Part shown: one piece after another, positions 1 through 11,900 of the stretch
Layout of the letters: every line of letters begins with the position of its first letter
How positions within the stretch are numbered: position 1 is the stretch's first letter
Origin: Ligula intestinalis
Lineage: Eukaryota; Platyhelminthes; Cestoda; Diphyllobothriidea; Diphyllobothriidae
Assembly: GCA_036362985.1 (NCBI GenBank)
Contig: JAYGXS010000003.1
Span: 69,265,522 to 69,329,521, forward strand
Direction: 5' to 3'
Length of the DNA stretch: 64,000 nucleotides
Notes under the pieces: generated by a model
The model's database searches: none
Told to the model about the DNA's origin: nothing
Seen by the model: the letters and a program-made list of their open reading frames with translations, nothing else
Program-made: the position numbers and the translations under genes

Positions 1-576
1 AGCTGCCCGCCGCGACGTTTGTGCCAGGTGGGGGGAGGCGTCGCCACAAGCAGGTCACGAATCAGCTCACCATCATCACGTCGGGACGCATGCCCGAACA
101 CCGAAGTTGTCACTGAAGCAGGAGTGGAGGGAGAGCGTCCAGGTGACAGCATCGGCGGAGATCGGAGCCGCGAATTCGGTCGACGCGACGGTGACGAAGG
201 ATGCGGCGTATGCAGTCATTGTCAAACACCTCAAGGTGCCTCATGTCCTCAACGCGCATAGGCCATGTCTCTCCGCCATAGAGCAGGATAGATCGAACCA
301 CTGCTTGGTAAACACGGGACTTTGTGCATAGTGATATTTCCCTTTTATTCCATAGAAGAGCGCACAGACGGTAGAAGGCAGATCGGGCACGGTTGACGCG
401 TGATACAACCTCGTGGACACCTTGACCCGTTTCCGTGACCATAGAGCCCAAGTATCTAAACGAGTCGACCACTTCGAGAGGAGCACCGTCGAGAACAATA
501 GGAGTGACAGATGTAGGACGCACACAGAAGAGCATGACTTGGGTCTTAATGACGTCTAGGCGTAATCCAATGGATC
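1..576 (-). mobile_element. RTE-like LINE fragment, RT C-terminal part
   Basis: Minus-strand reading gives IGLRLDVIKTQVMLFCVRP, VVDSFRYLGSMVTE, CTKSRVYQAVVRSILLYGGE and CIRRILRHRRVDRIR, then HASRRDDGELIRDLL near the window edge. This is the thumb and tail of the reverse transcriptase common in RTE-like elements of helminths. It is 5'-truncated, abuts the next fragment at about 576, and its 3' end lies beyond the window. Confidence 0.85.
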
Positions 577-1620
577 GTGCACGCGTCTACGACGAGCTCT
601 GATGAGCTGATGAACAAATTATACGAGGACGTGCACGTTGCTTTGGTGTCTATACTGAAGGCGGAAAACTGGTTACCCTTGGCGACTTGCACACCCACTT
701 CGAGACAGAGCACGCTGTCTAACGACGGAGTGCAAGGCAGTGATAAGCGTCTTCTTCTGCGAAAATCCGCAGAACATCGTCTCCTGCTGACCAACACCTT
801 ATTCCGTCGTCTAACTCGGGAGAAGTCAACGTGGATGCACCTCCCCCCTATCGCGGAGCTGTCGGCTACCGGACTATTTTCTCCTCCGGAGGTTAGTTCG
901 ACGGGACATGCATCTGACCAAGGTGATCTGCGACGCCGAAGGCTAGACGGTTTACCACCACGACATCAATCCCGCAGAAGGCCCCAATATAGGTTACCAC
1001 CAGATAAGGTAAATGCTGTTTTGTCAAAACTGCCTGCTCACCGTTTCCGTTTCAGCAATCAGGTGACTTGACGATTTCAAGATCTGCATCGTCCAGAAGA
1101 AAACGTTCCCCTAGACACCCGATGGTGTCAACTGCGGGACTTCGTCCACTCGATTCCTGTAGACGTCCCCGGACGCACACCACGTAAGCATGGGGATTAG
1201 TTTCATGAAAGCGATGCCGCCATTAACAACCTTGCTCGCCGTAAAACCACAGGATGCATAGAGACCACATCAGCCAACACTCTGGGCAGCAAAGTTGTGG
1301 GAACTCTAAGACTATTGGATTGCTCCCCAAGGCCGAAAACATCTAATGGTATGTGATCGCAATGAAGCAAGGATCCCCGTCACAGTAATCAAGACTATCT
1401 ACTGTTTCATGAACAATGAAACTGCTCCACTTCCCAGCACCGATGGAACTACTCCTCTAACTAGTAAAGTACCAATTCTGAAGCACTAGGCCAAGCACTT
1501 TAAAAACGTCCTCAGTCCCCCATTAACCATCTCCGACGTCATATTTGATCTACTCCCTCAGTTGGCAAGAAAAAAACGACCAGTACAACAAACGTCACGA
1601 ATACGACACTGCGTCCTGCC
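577..1620 (+). mobile_element. RTE-like LINE fragment, endonuclease to RT N-terminus, degenerate
   Basis: Plus-strand reading has LLLRKSAEHRLLLTNTLFRR and REKSTWMHLP (APE endonuclease of the craniofacial-development-protein-2-like elements), then DTRWCQLRDFVHS, DRNEARIPVTVIKTIYCFMN and ISDVIFDLLPQLARKK with stops and frame changes. It lies head to head with the RT fragment at 1-576 and covers an upstream part of the same element type. Confidence 0.8.
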
Positions 1621-1815
1621 TTTGGGGGTTGGACATCAATGCGCCAGTTTGATTAACCTTGTATTTGTCAGGTCATATTGTGGAAGCTTACATTAGTTCG
1701 AATATTAAGATTAGAAGTTAGGACTGGTGTTTTCAAGCACTCTACTTCTTGGCCTTGAAAAAAGGAGAGACTCTGGTTCCAGACCTCTTCAATGCGCATA
1801 TAAGCCTTTACACGC

Positions 1816-2500
1816 TCCTGTGGGGCAAGTTATATTGGTCGAACAACTAGACGGTTATCCAAGCGCATGCGAGAACACCATCCTGCTTGGCTAAACAGAG
1901 GCGTGGTAAAGTCAGTATCTAGTGCGATTTTGGCTCCCTTAGTTAACAGCGATCATCAGATAGACATAAGCCAAGAATTTTGGACTGATTTGTAAAATAC
2001 CGGCGAAGCATTCCAAGGTCCTGTGCCAGCGGATACTTACGACGGTAGAGGCAGTCGCAGTCACGGCTGTTTGTATAGGCACTAAGGCTCCCGTGCCCGA
2101 AGAGTGATTCACCACGCTTCCTACCACACCGCGATACGGAGAGAAGACAGCGAGAGCATGTGTCCCCACGCCGCGAAATGGCGACGAGGCTGCGACAGCA
2201 AGCATCCCCAGGCCACCCACACCGTCACGAAACGATGACACCTTGCGCCCTCAAGCCTCCCAATAAAACGCGAGACAAGGACGATGGGGCGAAATTAACT
2301 AATTCTCGGGCCCCTCTTCCCCTGTTGGCCCTCTCTGGTCCCTAATTATGACTAGAATCTGCCCCCTTTGATCCCTTAACGCCTCTCTCCCTAAGTACTG
2401 CTAATTGGTTGCTCAAACTCTACCATACCTTATGTTATTGTATGTGTCTGATGATGAATGAATCGAAAACGTTCGTTCGACTAACATCAGTTCCTGTGTT
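1816..2500 (+). mobile_element. Penelope-like element remnant with GIY-YIG endonuclease
   Basis: From 1816 the plus strand reads SCGASYIGRTTRRLSKRMRE then HHPAWLNRGVVKSVSSAILA, the GIY-YIG endonuclease of PLEs (YIGRT.R motif, Cys-rich start). The tail to about 2500 resembles other PLE 3' ends here and includes CTGATGA and GAAA at 2449-2472. It is broken by stops. Confidence 0.7.
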
Positions 2501-2772
2501 CAAACAGCCGAGATAATGAGAACAGGCTCGCTTGATTATTTCGTCTGCGTTCGGCCTAAGCAACCTTACTGCACCTTTGAGTAGCCAAAAATGCGTGACA
2601 AGAAACGTCCAAACTAGGAAAAAGGGCATATATACATATATAAGACGCCGCGTAGACGGTTGTTACTGTCTATAAGAAATTGAATTTGGCTTGAGGTGCC
2701 CACAAGGTTTTTTTCTTTGCATAACTTTCCAGAAAGGTCATTTGTCATTGCGCATTTCGACACATGACTTAC

Positions 2773-2965
2773 CCACGCCTTAAGACCTCCTTCACTGAAT
2801 TGTGCCGGGATTGCTGATAGTCCTGGCCACAGACCCCCGACTACGACTACAAAGATGGCACCTCCGATAAAACTTGTAAGCTGTGACGTACGCAGGGCTG
2901 CCTCGAGTTCCTCACGGGGAGGCAGAGTGTAGCAATTCGGATCGTAGGATGGCAATGAAAGTTGT
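2773..2965 (-). CDS. DUR3: DUR3-like exon 12, penultimate TM
   Basis: Starts RQLSLPSYDPNCYTLPP and contains the helix IGGAIFVVVVGGLWPGLSA, ending GGLKAW before a GTAAGT donor. This matches the DUR3 block with LWP and F..W near the C terminus. The following exon should hold the last helix and the stop. Confidence 0.85.
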
Positions 2966-5900
2966 CTACCCAAAGGAAGATGAAGGTGCAAGAGTTAGGC
3001 TGAAGGATTTAAACAACGATATCCGGCTGGTCAAGAGCTCTAAGGAACAGTTATATCTAAGCGTGAGGTTACTAGGCCCTTAGCTTTGGGTATAATGACG
3101 ACCAAACGAAGAATTTTACTGAAGTATGGTGACAATTTTGTCTCAGCAATGTCTGCTTCCGGTCATTTAGCCGACCATCACATGTGCGGAGCGCAGACAG
3201 GGCAAATACTCGGTAACCTAATGCAGACTTTGTTTTTGAAAACATATGGGAGTTGAAAGACAGTGTGACGTTGAACGCTCGCGTTCCTCCTCTACCATAG
3301 TAAACTTAACGCGGTCTTGATATAACTGTTAGGATAGTAGCCTGACCAAAGGCTAGCAACCTTGCGGCTCTCCTAAGGCGTCTAGCCTGCCGCTGACCAC
3401 CACAATGCCTCCTTTGTTCAATAGCGTTAGCTGGGCTGGCCCCAAAGAGCCATCCAGACAGATCAAATATACCAGGCTATATGATGTCAACGTTTTATAG
3501 GCGCATTTAATGTTTCTGCCCAACGAGCTATCCTCTTTTCTGTACCTTGATGTTTCTCTGGCATCTAACCTCTAATTTAGATCGTGTTCCTGGTAAGGTT
3601 GACAAACTAAGGATAAAAGTTTTTGCCTATTTTTGGCTAAGTCGTCTGTTAGCGTCCTGTAAGTGGTTTCATGCTATCGGTTCCGAGCTGTGTTCTGAAT
3701 CCGCATTTCGATGGCGAGAACTATTGTTGTTTAAGTGATTTATTATTAAGTTGGTTTGGCAGATTTAGTTAATTTAGTCGACCGAATTGTGAAAAAACTC
3801 ATGCCATTCTGCGGGATTAGAACCAATATAAGATAAAGGCCTTTTAGTCAAGCCAATGTTCTACCCACTTGAGCTACGAATGCCACGCTTCACACCGTGA
3901 GTTTAATCACACTTGGATCGATATTACCCACCCAACTTTGCCACTCACATGGAATCCACCAATGTGGGACAGCAAGTTGACTGTCCAAGCAGGATTTCTT
4001 AAGCACCACCACCACCAGAATGACTACTAGGCTGACTTAATTATTAAGTTGGTTTGGCAGATTTAGTTAATTTAGTTGACCCAATTGTGAGCAAAACTTG
4101 CATTCAACTAAATTAACTAAATCTGCCGAACCAACTTAATAATTATCTTAGCCTAGCAGTTATTCTGGTGGATCCTAGATGATTGCTAAGGAAATCCTGC
4201 TTGTGCAGTTAACTTGCTGTCCCGCATTGGTGGATTCCATGTGAGCGGCAAAGTTGGGCGGGTAATATCGATCCAAGTGTGATTGAACTCACGGTGTGAA
4301 GTGTGACATTCGTAGCTCAAGTGGGTAGAGCGTTGGTTTGGCTAAAAGCCACTCTCCTATGCGGGTTCAAATCCCGCCGAAAGCCGCGAGTTTTTTCACA
4401 ATTGGGTCAACTACCTTAACTAAATCTGCCAAACCAACTTAATAGAAATTATAACTGTTAATTAAAAGCCTGGGTACATTTAGACGGTGCAATTAAAGTC
4501 TTCAGTGAAACAAAAGCTAACAATAGTTGATCGTCTGTTATGAAGCAAAAGTACTCACCTGCGGAATTGATCACCCCAGGGATGTAATGGATTATTAAGT
4601 TCATATAGGCGCTCCCAACTCCTCAGTCCAAACTCCTTGTCAGCTCTTTTTGTCAAGAAAGAAATGATAACGGGTAAGATGAAGCCGCTACTGATTCCGA
4701 TTATCGACGAAATAAAGTACACCTCACCGAATGCTGAAATTTCCGAGGAGTCTAAATGGCAAAAGATGCAACAAGCACTTATTACCAAGAAATAGATTTT
4801 GTTTTTTTTTCTGTTCGAAACACCGAAACTACTGTGCGGATTCATGAAAATCCTACGTTCTCCTCTTCCGTTTGAATTTAATTCTAGTGCCGAATAAAAC
4901 CAAAAAATATATTAGTGAATAGTGTTTCTATCTAAACTTTAATCATAACCTAGGTTCTGAATCGGCACCTGCGTATTTAGAACCCACAAATTATTCTTCT
5001 TAACCCAGTCAGCGTTAGTTGGGTCTCAAGCAGGAAACATACGTAAAGAGAAGTTCTCTTTTATTTAGATACTCCATGCTACAGTACCGAAATGCGCGGT
5101 GGAACATTGTTCAGAAACAGCTTGTTTCTGTGGGTTACAGGATGGTTGCTCCCATAATTGAGGGTTATTTCGACCTCGGAGCCCTTCCAACTGACAATAA
5201 TTGTAAAAGCAGAGCCCAAGCATGTCTAAAACGTGCTGCGACCGAATGTCAATGAGCGATTCGTCCAGACGCCACGCTATACTCTCAATTGCCGGGGTTG
5301 ATGGTATGGAGGTAAGAGCAAACACATCAACCGATAGAATGCATACATTTAGACTTAGATTTAGGCTTTGAATTCTCTGGAGGAAAGCAGGAGAGTTGCT
5401 GACGCTGTACCGCGATCCATGGACGAGGTGCTTTAGGTTTTGCTATAGCAAAAACAACTGCTTATCCGCATTCGGCCAGGAAGAACTTCATTGGTTCTGC
5501 ATCCTCCCGGCAAGTGACCCATAATCAAAACGTTCACCACCGCACTTCTCAGTTGCAGCACTTATCGCAACGTGACTCGCGTCCTCCTCGTTCGGAACTC
5601 AGCCATTCGATGTTACCTCTGTACTTAAACCCTCTAGTGCCATAATCCAAACTCTCGCATTTCTTCTGACAACGGTTTGGTTTTACCATCCTGAAAATTC
5701 ACGAGTAAAACTCGATTTCGATAAACATCTTACCGCAGTAATTCATTTATGGGCAAATAGGTTCTCACGAGGCTGCACGAGCACGAACTCGCCGCGCGAC
5801 GAAAAGACAAGCCTTGCCAATAGTGGAGAATATGCGAGTTCCAGGAAGCAGTTCAGAAGAAGGAGATGCGATCGCTGGAACAAAAGTTTTTTGCCTGACA

Positions 5901-8900
5901 TTAAGGATTCCCTCGGGAATGCTTAATCATAGGTGATGATAACGTAGTCATGGTCATGCGCAGATGGGGTGGAGGCATGCATAGGCTGCACGGTATTTAT
6001 AGCTCATAGCGGTCATCCACGTGTATGTGATAATTGTTCACTTCTTTAGCCACCGCTAAGGTCTAATTGATGCGGTTCTGGCTTGACACTTCGCGTTTGA
6101 CTCACTAATTTCCACAGTTTGCACGTCAGCGTCGGATGTGGGCCTGATAATGGGGTGACAATTATGCTGCTGTCGTAAGAGCTGTTGCTACGCGCAGCCC
6201 TTCCCACGTGACTGATTCTGTTGCTAAAGAAACTCCTCAGTACGCCGTATGGGAACGCCAAATCATTGCGCCTGAGAACCACGACTCCAGCAGCTCACGG
6301 CTCATTCGGTTGTCACCTCTTGCGAGGATTCCGGCCTCGTCAAACTTTAAAATATGGCCGGGTCCCGTCGAGTGAGCTACAACTTGGGAGGTGGCGCCTT
6401 TCTTTCTCACCGTCGCCGCATGGTCGGCTATTCGCGTCTGGAAAAATCTTCCGGGCTCTCCGACATAGTTGCTTTGTCCACAATTGCACCAGATCCGGTA
6501 AACGACTCCAGCCGCGGATGACACACGCGGATGACTACTATGAACTATAAATACCGTGCAGCCTATGCATGTCTCCACCCCATCTGCGCATGACCATGAC
6601 TACGTTATTATCACCTATGATTAAGCATTCCCGAGGGAATCCTTAATGTCAGGCAAAAAGAACTTTTGTTCCAGCGATCGCATCTTCTTCTTCTGAACTG
6701 CTTCCTGGAACTTGCATATTCTCCACTATTGGCAATCCAAATGATATCGTTAGAAAATTTTTTCTTTTGAAAATGGCCGTAACAGCGTTTATTAACGTTG
6801 AAGGGACCAGCTGGGAGTTCGTACGTAAATGTTCTTCCACGATTTTTCGTGGCTGAGCTTTGTAGTTGGGACTTCGGTTTTCTTTGAGGACAAAGAGAAA
6901 GACACCGAATCCTACAGGTGATCATCTATTTTCGTAATATTGTACTTCCACTCACAATCTGTTAAAAAAGCGGCATTATAAACATTGTAGACACACAGAA
7001 GATAAGAGCGGACAACTCAGTAAAATAGTCCTTTGCCGTCGTCAGTTAAAGTCTGCTTCATCAAAATAGGTATCAGATAACAGCGTGGTACCCTTTCCTT
7101 GTCAGTGAAACTCAATGTGACTGCGATTTTTTTATCTGTCCTAAGGTGTGACAGAAGACTACTCGTCTTACCAAAGGGAACTGCCCGTAGCTTAGAGGAC
7201 TTTTACTAGCTTCTCTGACTCAACTTTGGTCTAAAAACCCAGTCAGTGTTGCCGATTAGTCTGTACGAAAGCCAAAAAATAGTAGATCGAAAGTTGAATG
7301 CTGTTATACCCACGGACGTGTGGGCGACAGATTATCAATTGTAGCTGTCCACATGCACAAAAGGGGTCACGAAGCAAGACAAGCCACGAATTGAGTGAAA
7401 CCGGAGTCTCCGATGAGAACTCGGTCAGTTGATATATAGATCTGGCATCAGCATACAGAGACCTGCGCAGTCACCTCCGAACTGTCATTACTTATATTGC
7501 ATTGGCCCTACCTCCGTGAACTGTTACTTGTTTTGTTGCCACTGTTACTGCTCATGCTGGACTCCATTAATAGTTTGAAAGCTCAGCTAAATAAAGAAAT
7601 GACACTTGACGCTTGAGGCATGTAACTCAGACGCCAATTCTGTCAACAGGCATCTAGACCTCCCTGCGGCCTACAAAGTCCTGCGCCATTAAGAAAGTAA
7701 AGGACAGGGCATGGTAAAACCAAAGTCAGGATTAGCAGACGAAGACGGTTCTGTGACGAAACCACCATGAGAGGGAGCAGGATTACCGGCATCGTCTACC
7801 GTGGGGATAGAGCAGACCACCAATTGTCGTCACGCTAAGCCAAAATCCACACGCAAGGCCAGACAGCGAACGGAGAAAAGTCGATCAGCCCAGGGCCAAC
7901 ACTTACGGCCGCAACTTGAAACTGCTCATCGATAAAAGTCAGTATTCACTCTCTAAAACGTGAGTAAATCTTCGAATCTATTCCGGTTAACAGAGGATAA
8001 GTTATAATTTATATCCCGGATGTCTGACATTTTTGAATTTGAGTTATTTCTTTTTTCTTTGAATTTGTCGATTGCTAATTGCCTTTCATTGTTCCACAGT
8101 ATTTCATCTTGACTGACTACCTCCCACAGAAGACCTCGACTCCGCTCCTCAGGGTAAACAGCTACGGCGGCAATTAGTGCAATTCACAACAACAGTAAAA
8201 TTTGTTCTGCAGGAAGATTAATGTTGTTGTTTTGACTGCTTATTCGACGTAAAAAACGTGAACGTACCCAGGCTACGCATCTTGCCAAGAGTCACCAATG
8301 TATTCAGTAAAAACCATATCGCTGCCGCCAATATTCCACTCACGATACAAGAAATGACAATCGCCTGTGGTGTCAACCAGGAGAAGAAGAGAGCATAGAT
8401 CACACTTCCAACGGCTGCTGTTACAGTTACGCTGGCAACCGAGTTGACAGACATGGAGTTAACCTGAAGAAAACAAAAAACAGTCAGAGCACACACTGCA
8501 AAACAAACATGAAGTCTTAAGGAAACGCAGTCAACTAGAGTAAGGCATATAGTAGGGCCGTCCGTCTTTGATAATATCAGGCTTTAAAGGTATTGCTAAC
8601 AGCTGGATATTGTTCAAAAAATGATAAAATTTAAATGTATACCAGATATGCTATCTCATGACAAGTTAACTAAAGCCCTGAAATGTTACTAATTTTACTG
8701 TAGAAGGAATCCAAATACTAATTTCCGTGTAGCATAATCCCAAAGCATTTCACTCACAACAGGATTTCGTTCCGGGAAACAAATTTTTTCCGGTTACCTG
8801 TGAAAATGCCTGCTCAAGTAGTATAAACTTGTCGCATCGAGTTTCAATACCTGGATGTGTTCAAATATACCTTATAAAAAATCTGCACGAAAATATCCTT

Positions 8901-11900
8901 CCATGTACTCATTGCCTGAGACAGTACGTCTTCTACCAATTTTGTGCTTGAAGAAATTGTTTTGCGGCTTTGAAAATGTCTTAAAACTGCCGAATAATTT
9001 AGAGTACAGTCTTCCGTTTGACTTAAATTTAAGGCTGCATGCATTCTATCTGAAGAAAGCCACACGCTTCTCTACGCCATTGAGATGACTTTACGTTGCG
9101 CTCATAAACATTTTGATTAATTATGAAGTTTTTTGGCAGATTTGGTTAATTTAGTTGAACAAATTGTGAAAAAACTCGCGGCATTCGGCGGGATTCGAAC
9201 CCGCGTAGGAGGGTTGCCTTTTGATTGATGGCGACCATATACTATACGGTATAAGCGGTCTTAATACATGGAGACGTAAGACTATTCATTTATGGACATT
9301 TTATGATTTTTATCTCATAATTAAGGAACTTATTCGAAACCGAAAGATGATCTTTTTCAAATAAAAATTTGACCAAAGCGTTATTTTCTGTGAAATGAGC
9401 AGCAGATAGAATATTTTGTGCATGTTTTCTATAAAATATATTTAAATTTAAAGGCGTATCGAATATCAATTTAAAAATGACGGCTACATGAGTAGACATT
9501 TTTACTGATTGTAGTGAAACAAAACGCCTTCAAAAGTCGGTATCCTGATGCGATTGGCATACCCTCTAAATAGACTGCGAGGTAAGTAATATAGAAAAAT
9601 CTATGTAAGTATATTTTCGAACTGAAGCAGACTTTATGTTTGACATTCCATGCTTGTAATGAAGGTACCTTTAAGATTTTATAGATGAACTTGTCGCTTG
9701 GCATGAGCTCCAAAGATATGGAAACCGGGAGGTGGCAGCAGTGGTTACGCAGTTAACTCATTTACATTTGGAATCGAGATCTGCATAAGGCGTAAGACAA
9801 TTTGATTGGCAGGAGTTTCCTTGGTAGTGGTCTTGGATACAACAAGCCCTAAGTTGTTTTCATACGGTAACCATGAGCGGGTGTTTTTTTAAGTTGAAAA
9901 AACTGATTTACCAAACAAGGATTTTGTGAAAATAAAAAAAAGTCGTAAAATATTGTTGAAAAAATGTAATATGGTGGCTATAGGCCGACGGCGTTGAACG
10001 CACCAATCGAAAAAAGGCGCAAAAACAAATCGAGCTTGAATCGAGCACGAATCGCTGTGGACAAACTTGGAAATGTGGAGTTTTATTCCGAATACTTCCT
10101 TTGCCCAAAACCTAGTAATAATGCATTTTTGAAGACTTTTTGCAACATAAAGCAGAAACTTCGGGCTTTTACCACACAATATCACTATCCCACACTGAAC
10201 CTAACCCCTAACCCTCACCCTAACCCTAACCTCTGACCTTAACCATAACCCTACTCCTAACCCCTAACACTTTTACCCTAACCCTAATAATGCTCAACTC
10301 GAGCTCGGATCGAGCTTGAATTGACCTTGAATCGAGTTCGAATCGCTGTCGACAAACCTGGAAATGTGGATTTTTGTTCCGCCACTACCAAGGTAACTCC
10401 TGCCATTTAATGTAGTGAACACTCGATTTTTAGGTTTATTATAGTCATAAAATTCACTGATACGATGGAAGGCTTGCGGATTATCGTAGTTCTAAATGTT
10501 ACTGAAGAGAACTCGGTCTCATGCTGTGTCAGTCACTGACGAGGCCTGCTTGCAGCACTCAGCACGGTACTTCCGTATGGCATCCTGTGGTTCCTTCAAA
10601 AACGTGGTAACCACTCTTGTTGCTTGCAGTCTTCGCATTCAATCCCATCACATGTGGAAAGAAGCAAATAACTTAACATCAAGTAGTTTAATTAAAGTTT
10701 GCATTCGATTTATTCAGCAAACACTTCTAGCTCCGACCCCCCTCCCCTCCCTGCTACCAGTGCCTTCAACCTTCGAGATGTCGATTGACCCTTCTAATTT
10801 TTCAGACCTGGACCATTAATAGGTTTGGAAGGGATTCATTAGGTCATAGTACTTAGTCATTGAAGCGGTGGAGAGTTGATTTCTTAAGATCTATTGTGCT
10901 CATTACCATAAATTTCATATTAAAAATTAGAAAGTCAATAAATGGCAAAAATTCAAGCATAAACCTACTCCTGGATAATTCAGCAGGATGCCAAGGGGCA
11001 AAATGAATCCCAGAATCACGAGGATAGCTGTTCCGTGAAGAGTTTCCAGTCGGCTGGTGTAGTTTTTGTAGTCTGCATGAACACGACAGCTGAAAACAGG
11101 TTTCACAGGACCACTGCTTGCGAGTTGAACGCTAAAAATAAAGAATACCCTGTGTTTCTGGAGATCTAAGTTTCTGGAATATAGTCAAAGTGCTAACACT
11201 CCATGATTCAGCCTTGGTGTTTATTGACTCTTAGCAAATCTGAACCAAGGCTCTTTCGCGCAAGTGTTAACACTGGTGCTAAATACCATTGGAGGGGTTA
11301 ACGGAACCAAAGGAATTAATAACCATTAAAAAACCGTCAGCCTTGGAGCCCAAAAGGACATCAATTACACAATGTCTCACGGTAATTTTTTTTACAGAAT
11401 AGAAGTTAAGCTGAAGAATTGTAGTGTCTTCTTTCCCTTCCCACTTTGAAAGTGTTGTTTAGATCACCATTAAAATAGGGTTTTGAAAGTGATATTACGA
11501 TAATATATAACCACTTTCATGAAGTGTTGATCAAATTCTGAAATGCATTTTTGAGTGGGAAAGCTCACTTAAGTGGGTTTCTAATATTGAGAATCAATCA
11601 ATGAAATACTCCTACTATTTCGGGCACAGCAGGATGCTGGTTTTCAAAAACACGTCTGTTCGATTACCTTAAAATAAAGCTTAATGCGAAAAGCAGATAT
11701 TTGAGTTGCATGCTTTTTTTCAGTAATTTATGGTACGCTTATAAATTCGAAAAATAAGCGTTCTTGTACTTATTTTTTAACCAGCCATGTGATATTTACA
11801 TTTTATACTCACAGAAAGGCCAGCGTTTGGTTCTAAAAATTATTCGAATTGTGAGATATGTTCAAGATTGAACTATGTCCTTTCGAGATGCATTCTTTCT

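Larger units (their letters stand above)
6738..9126. other. Intron sequence around DUR3-like exon 10
   Basis: Apart from the PLE piece at 7370 and exon 10 (8268-8463), I see no coding or repeat signal. Confidence 0.5.

Noticed and set aside
2435..2629. Last DUR3-like exon, with hydrophobic start and TTTTTCCTAG acceptor
   Set aside because: In the required phase it gives no membrane helix and no DUR3 C-terminal motif, and it runs into PLE tail sequence.
4306..4390. A tRNA gene, from good A and B boxes
   Set aside because: The acceptor arms do not pair, and the sequence continues into a repeated tail found elsewhere in the window; it is a SINE head.
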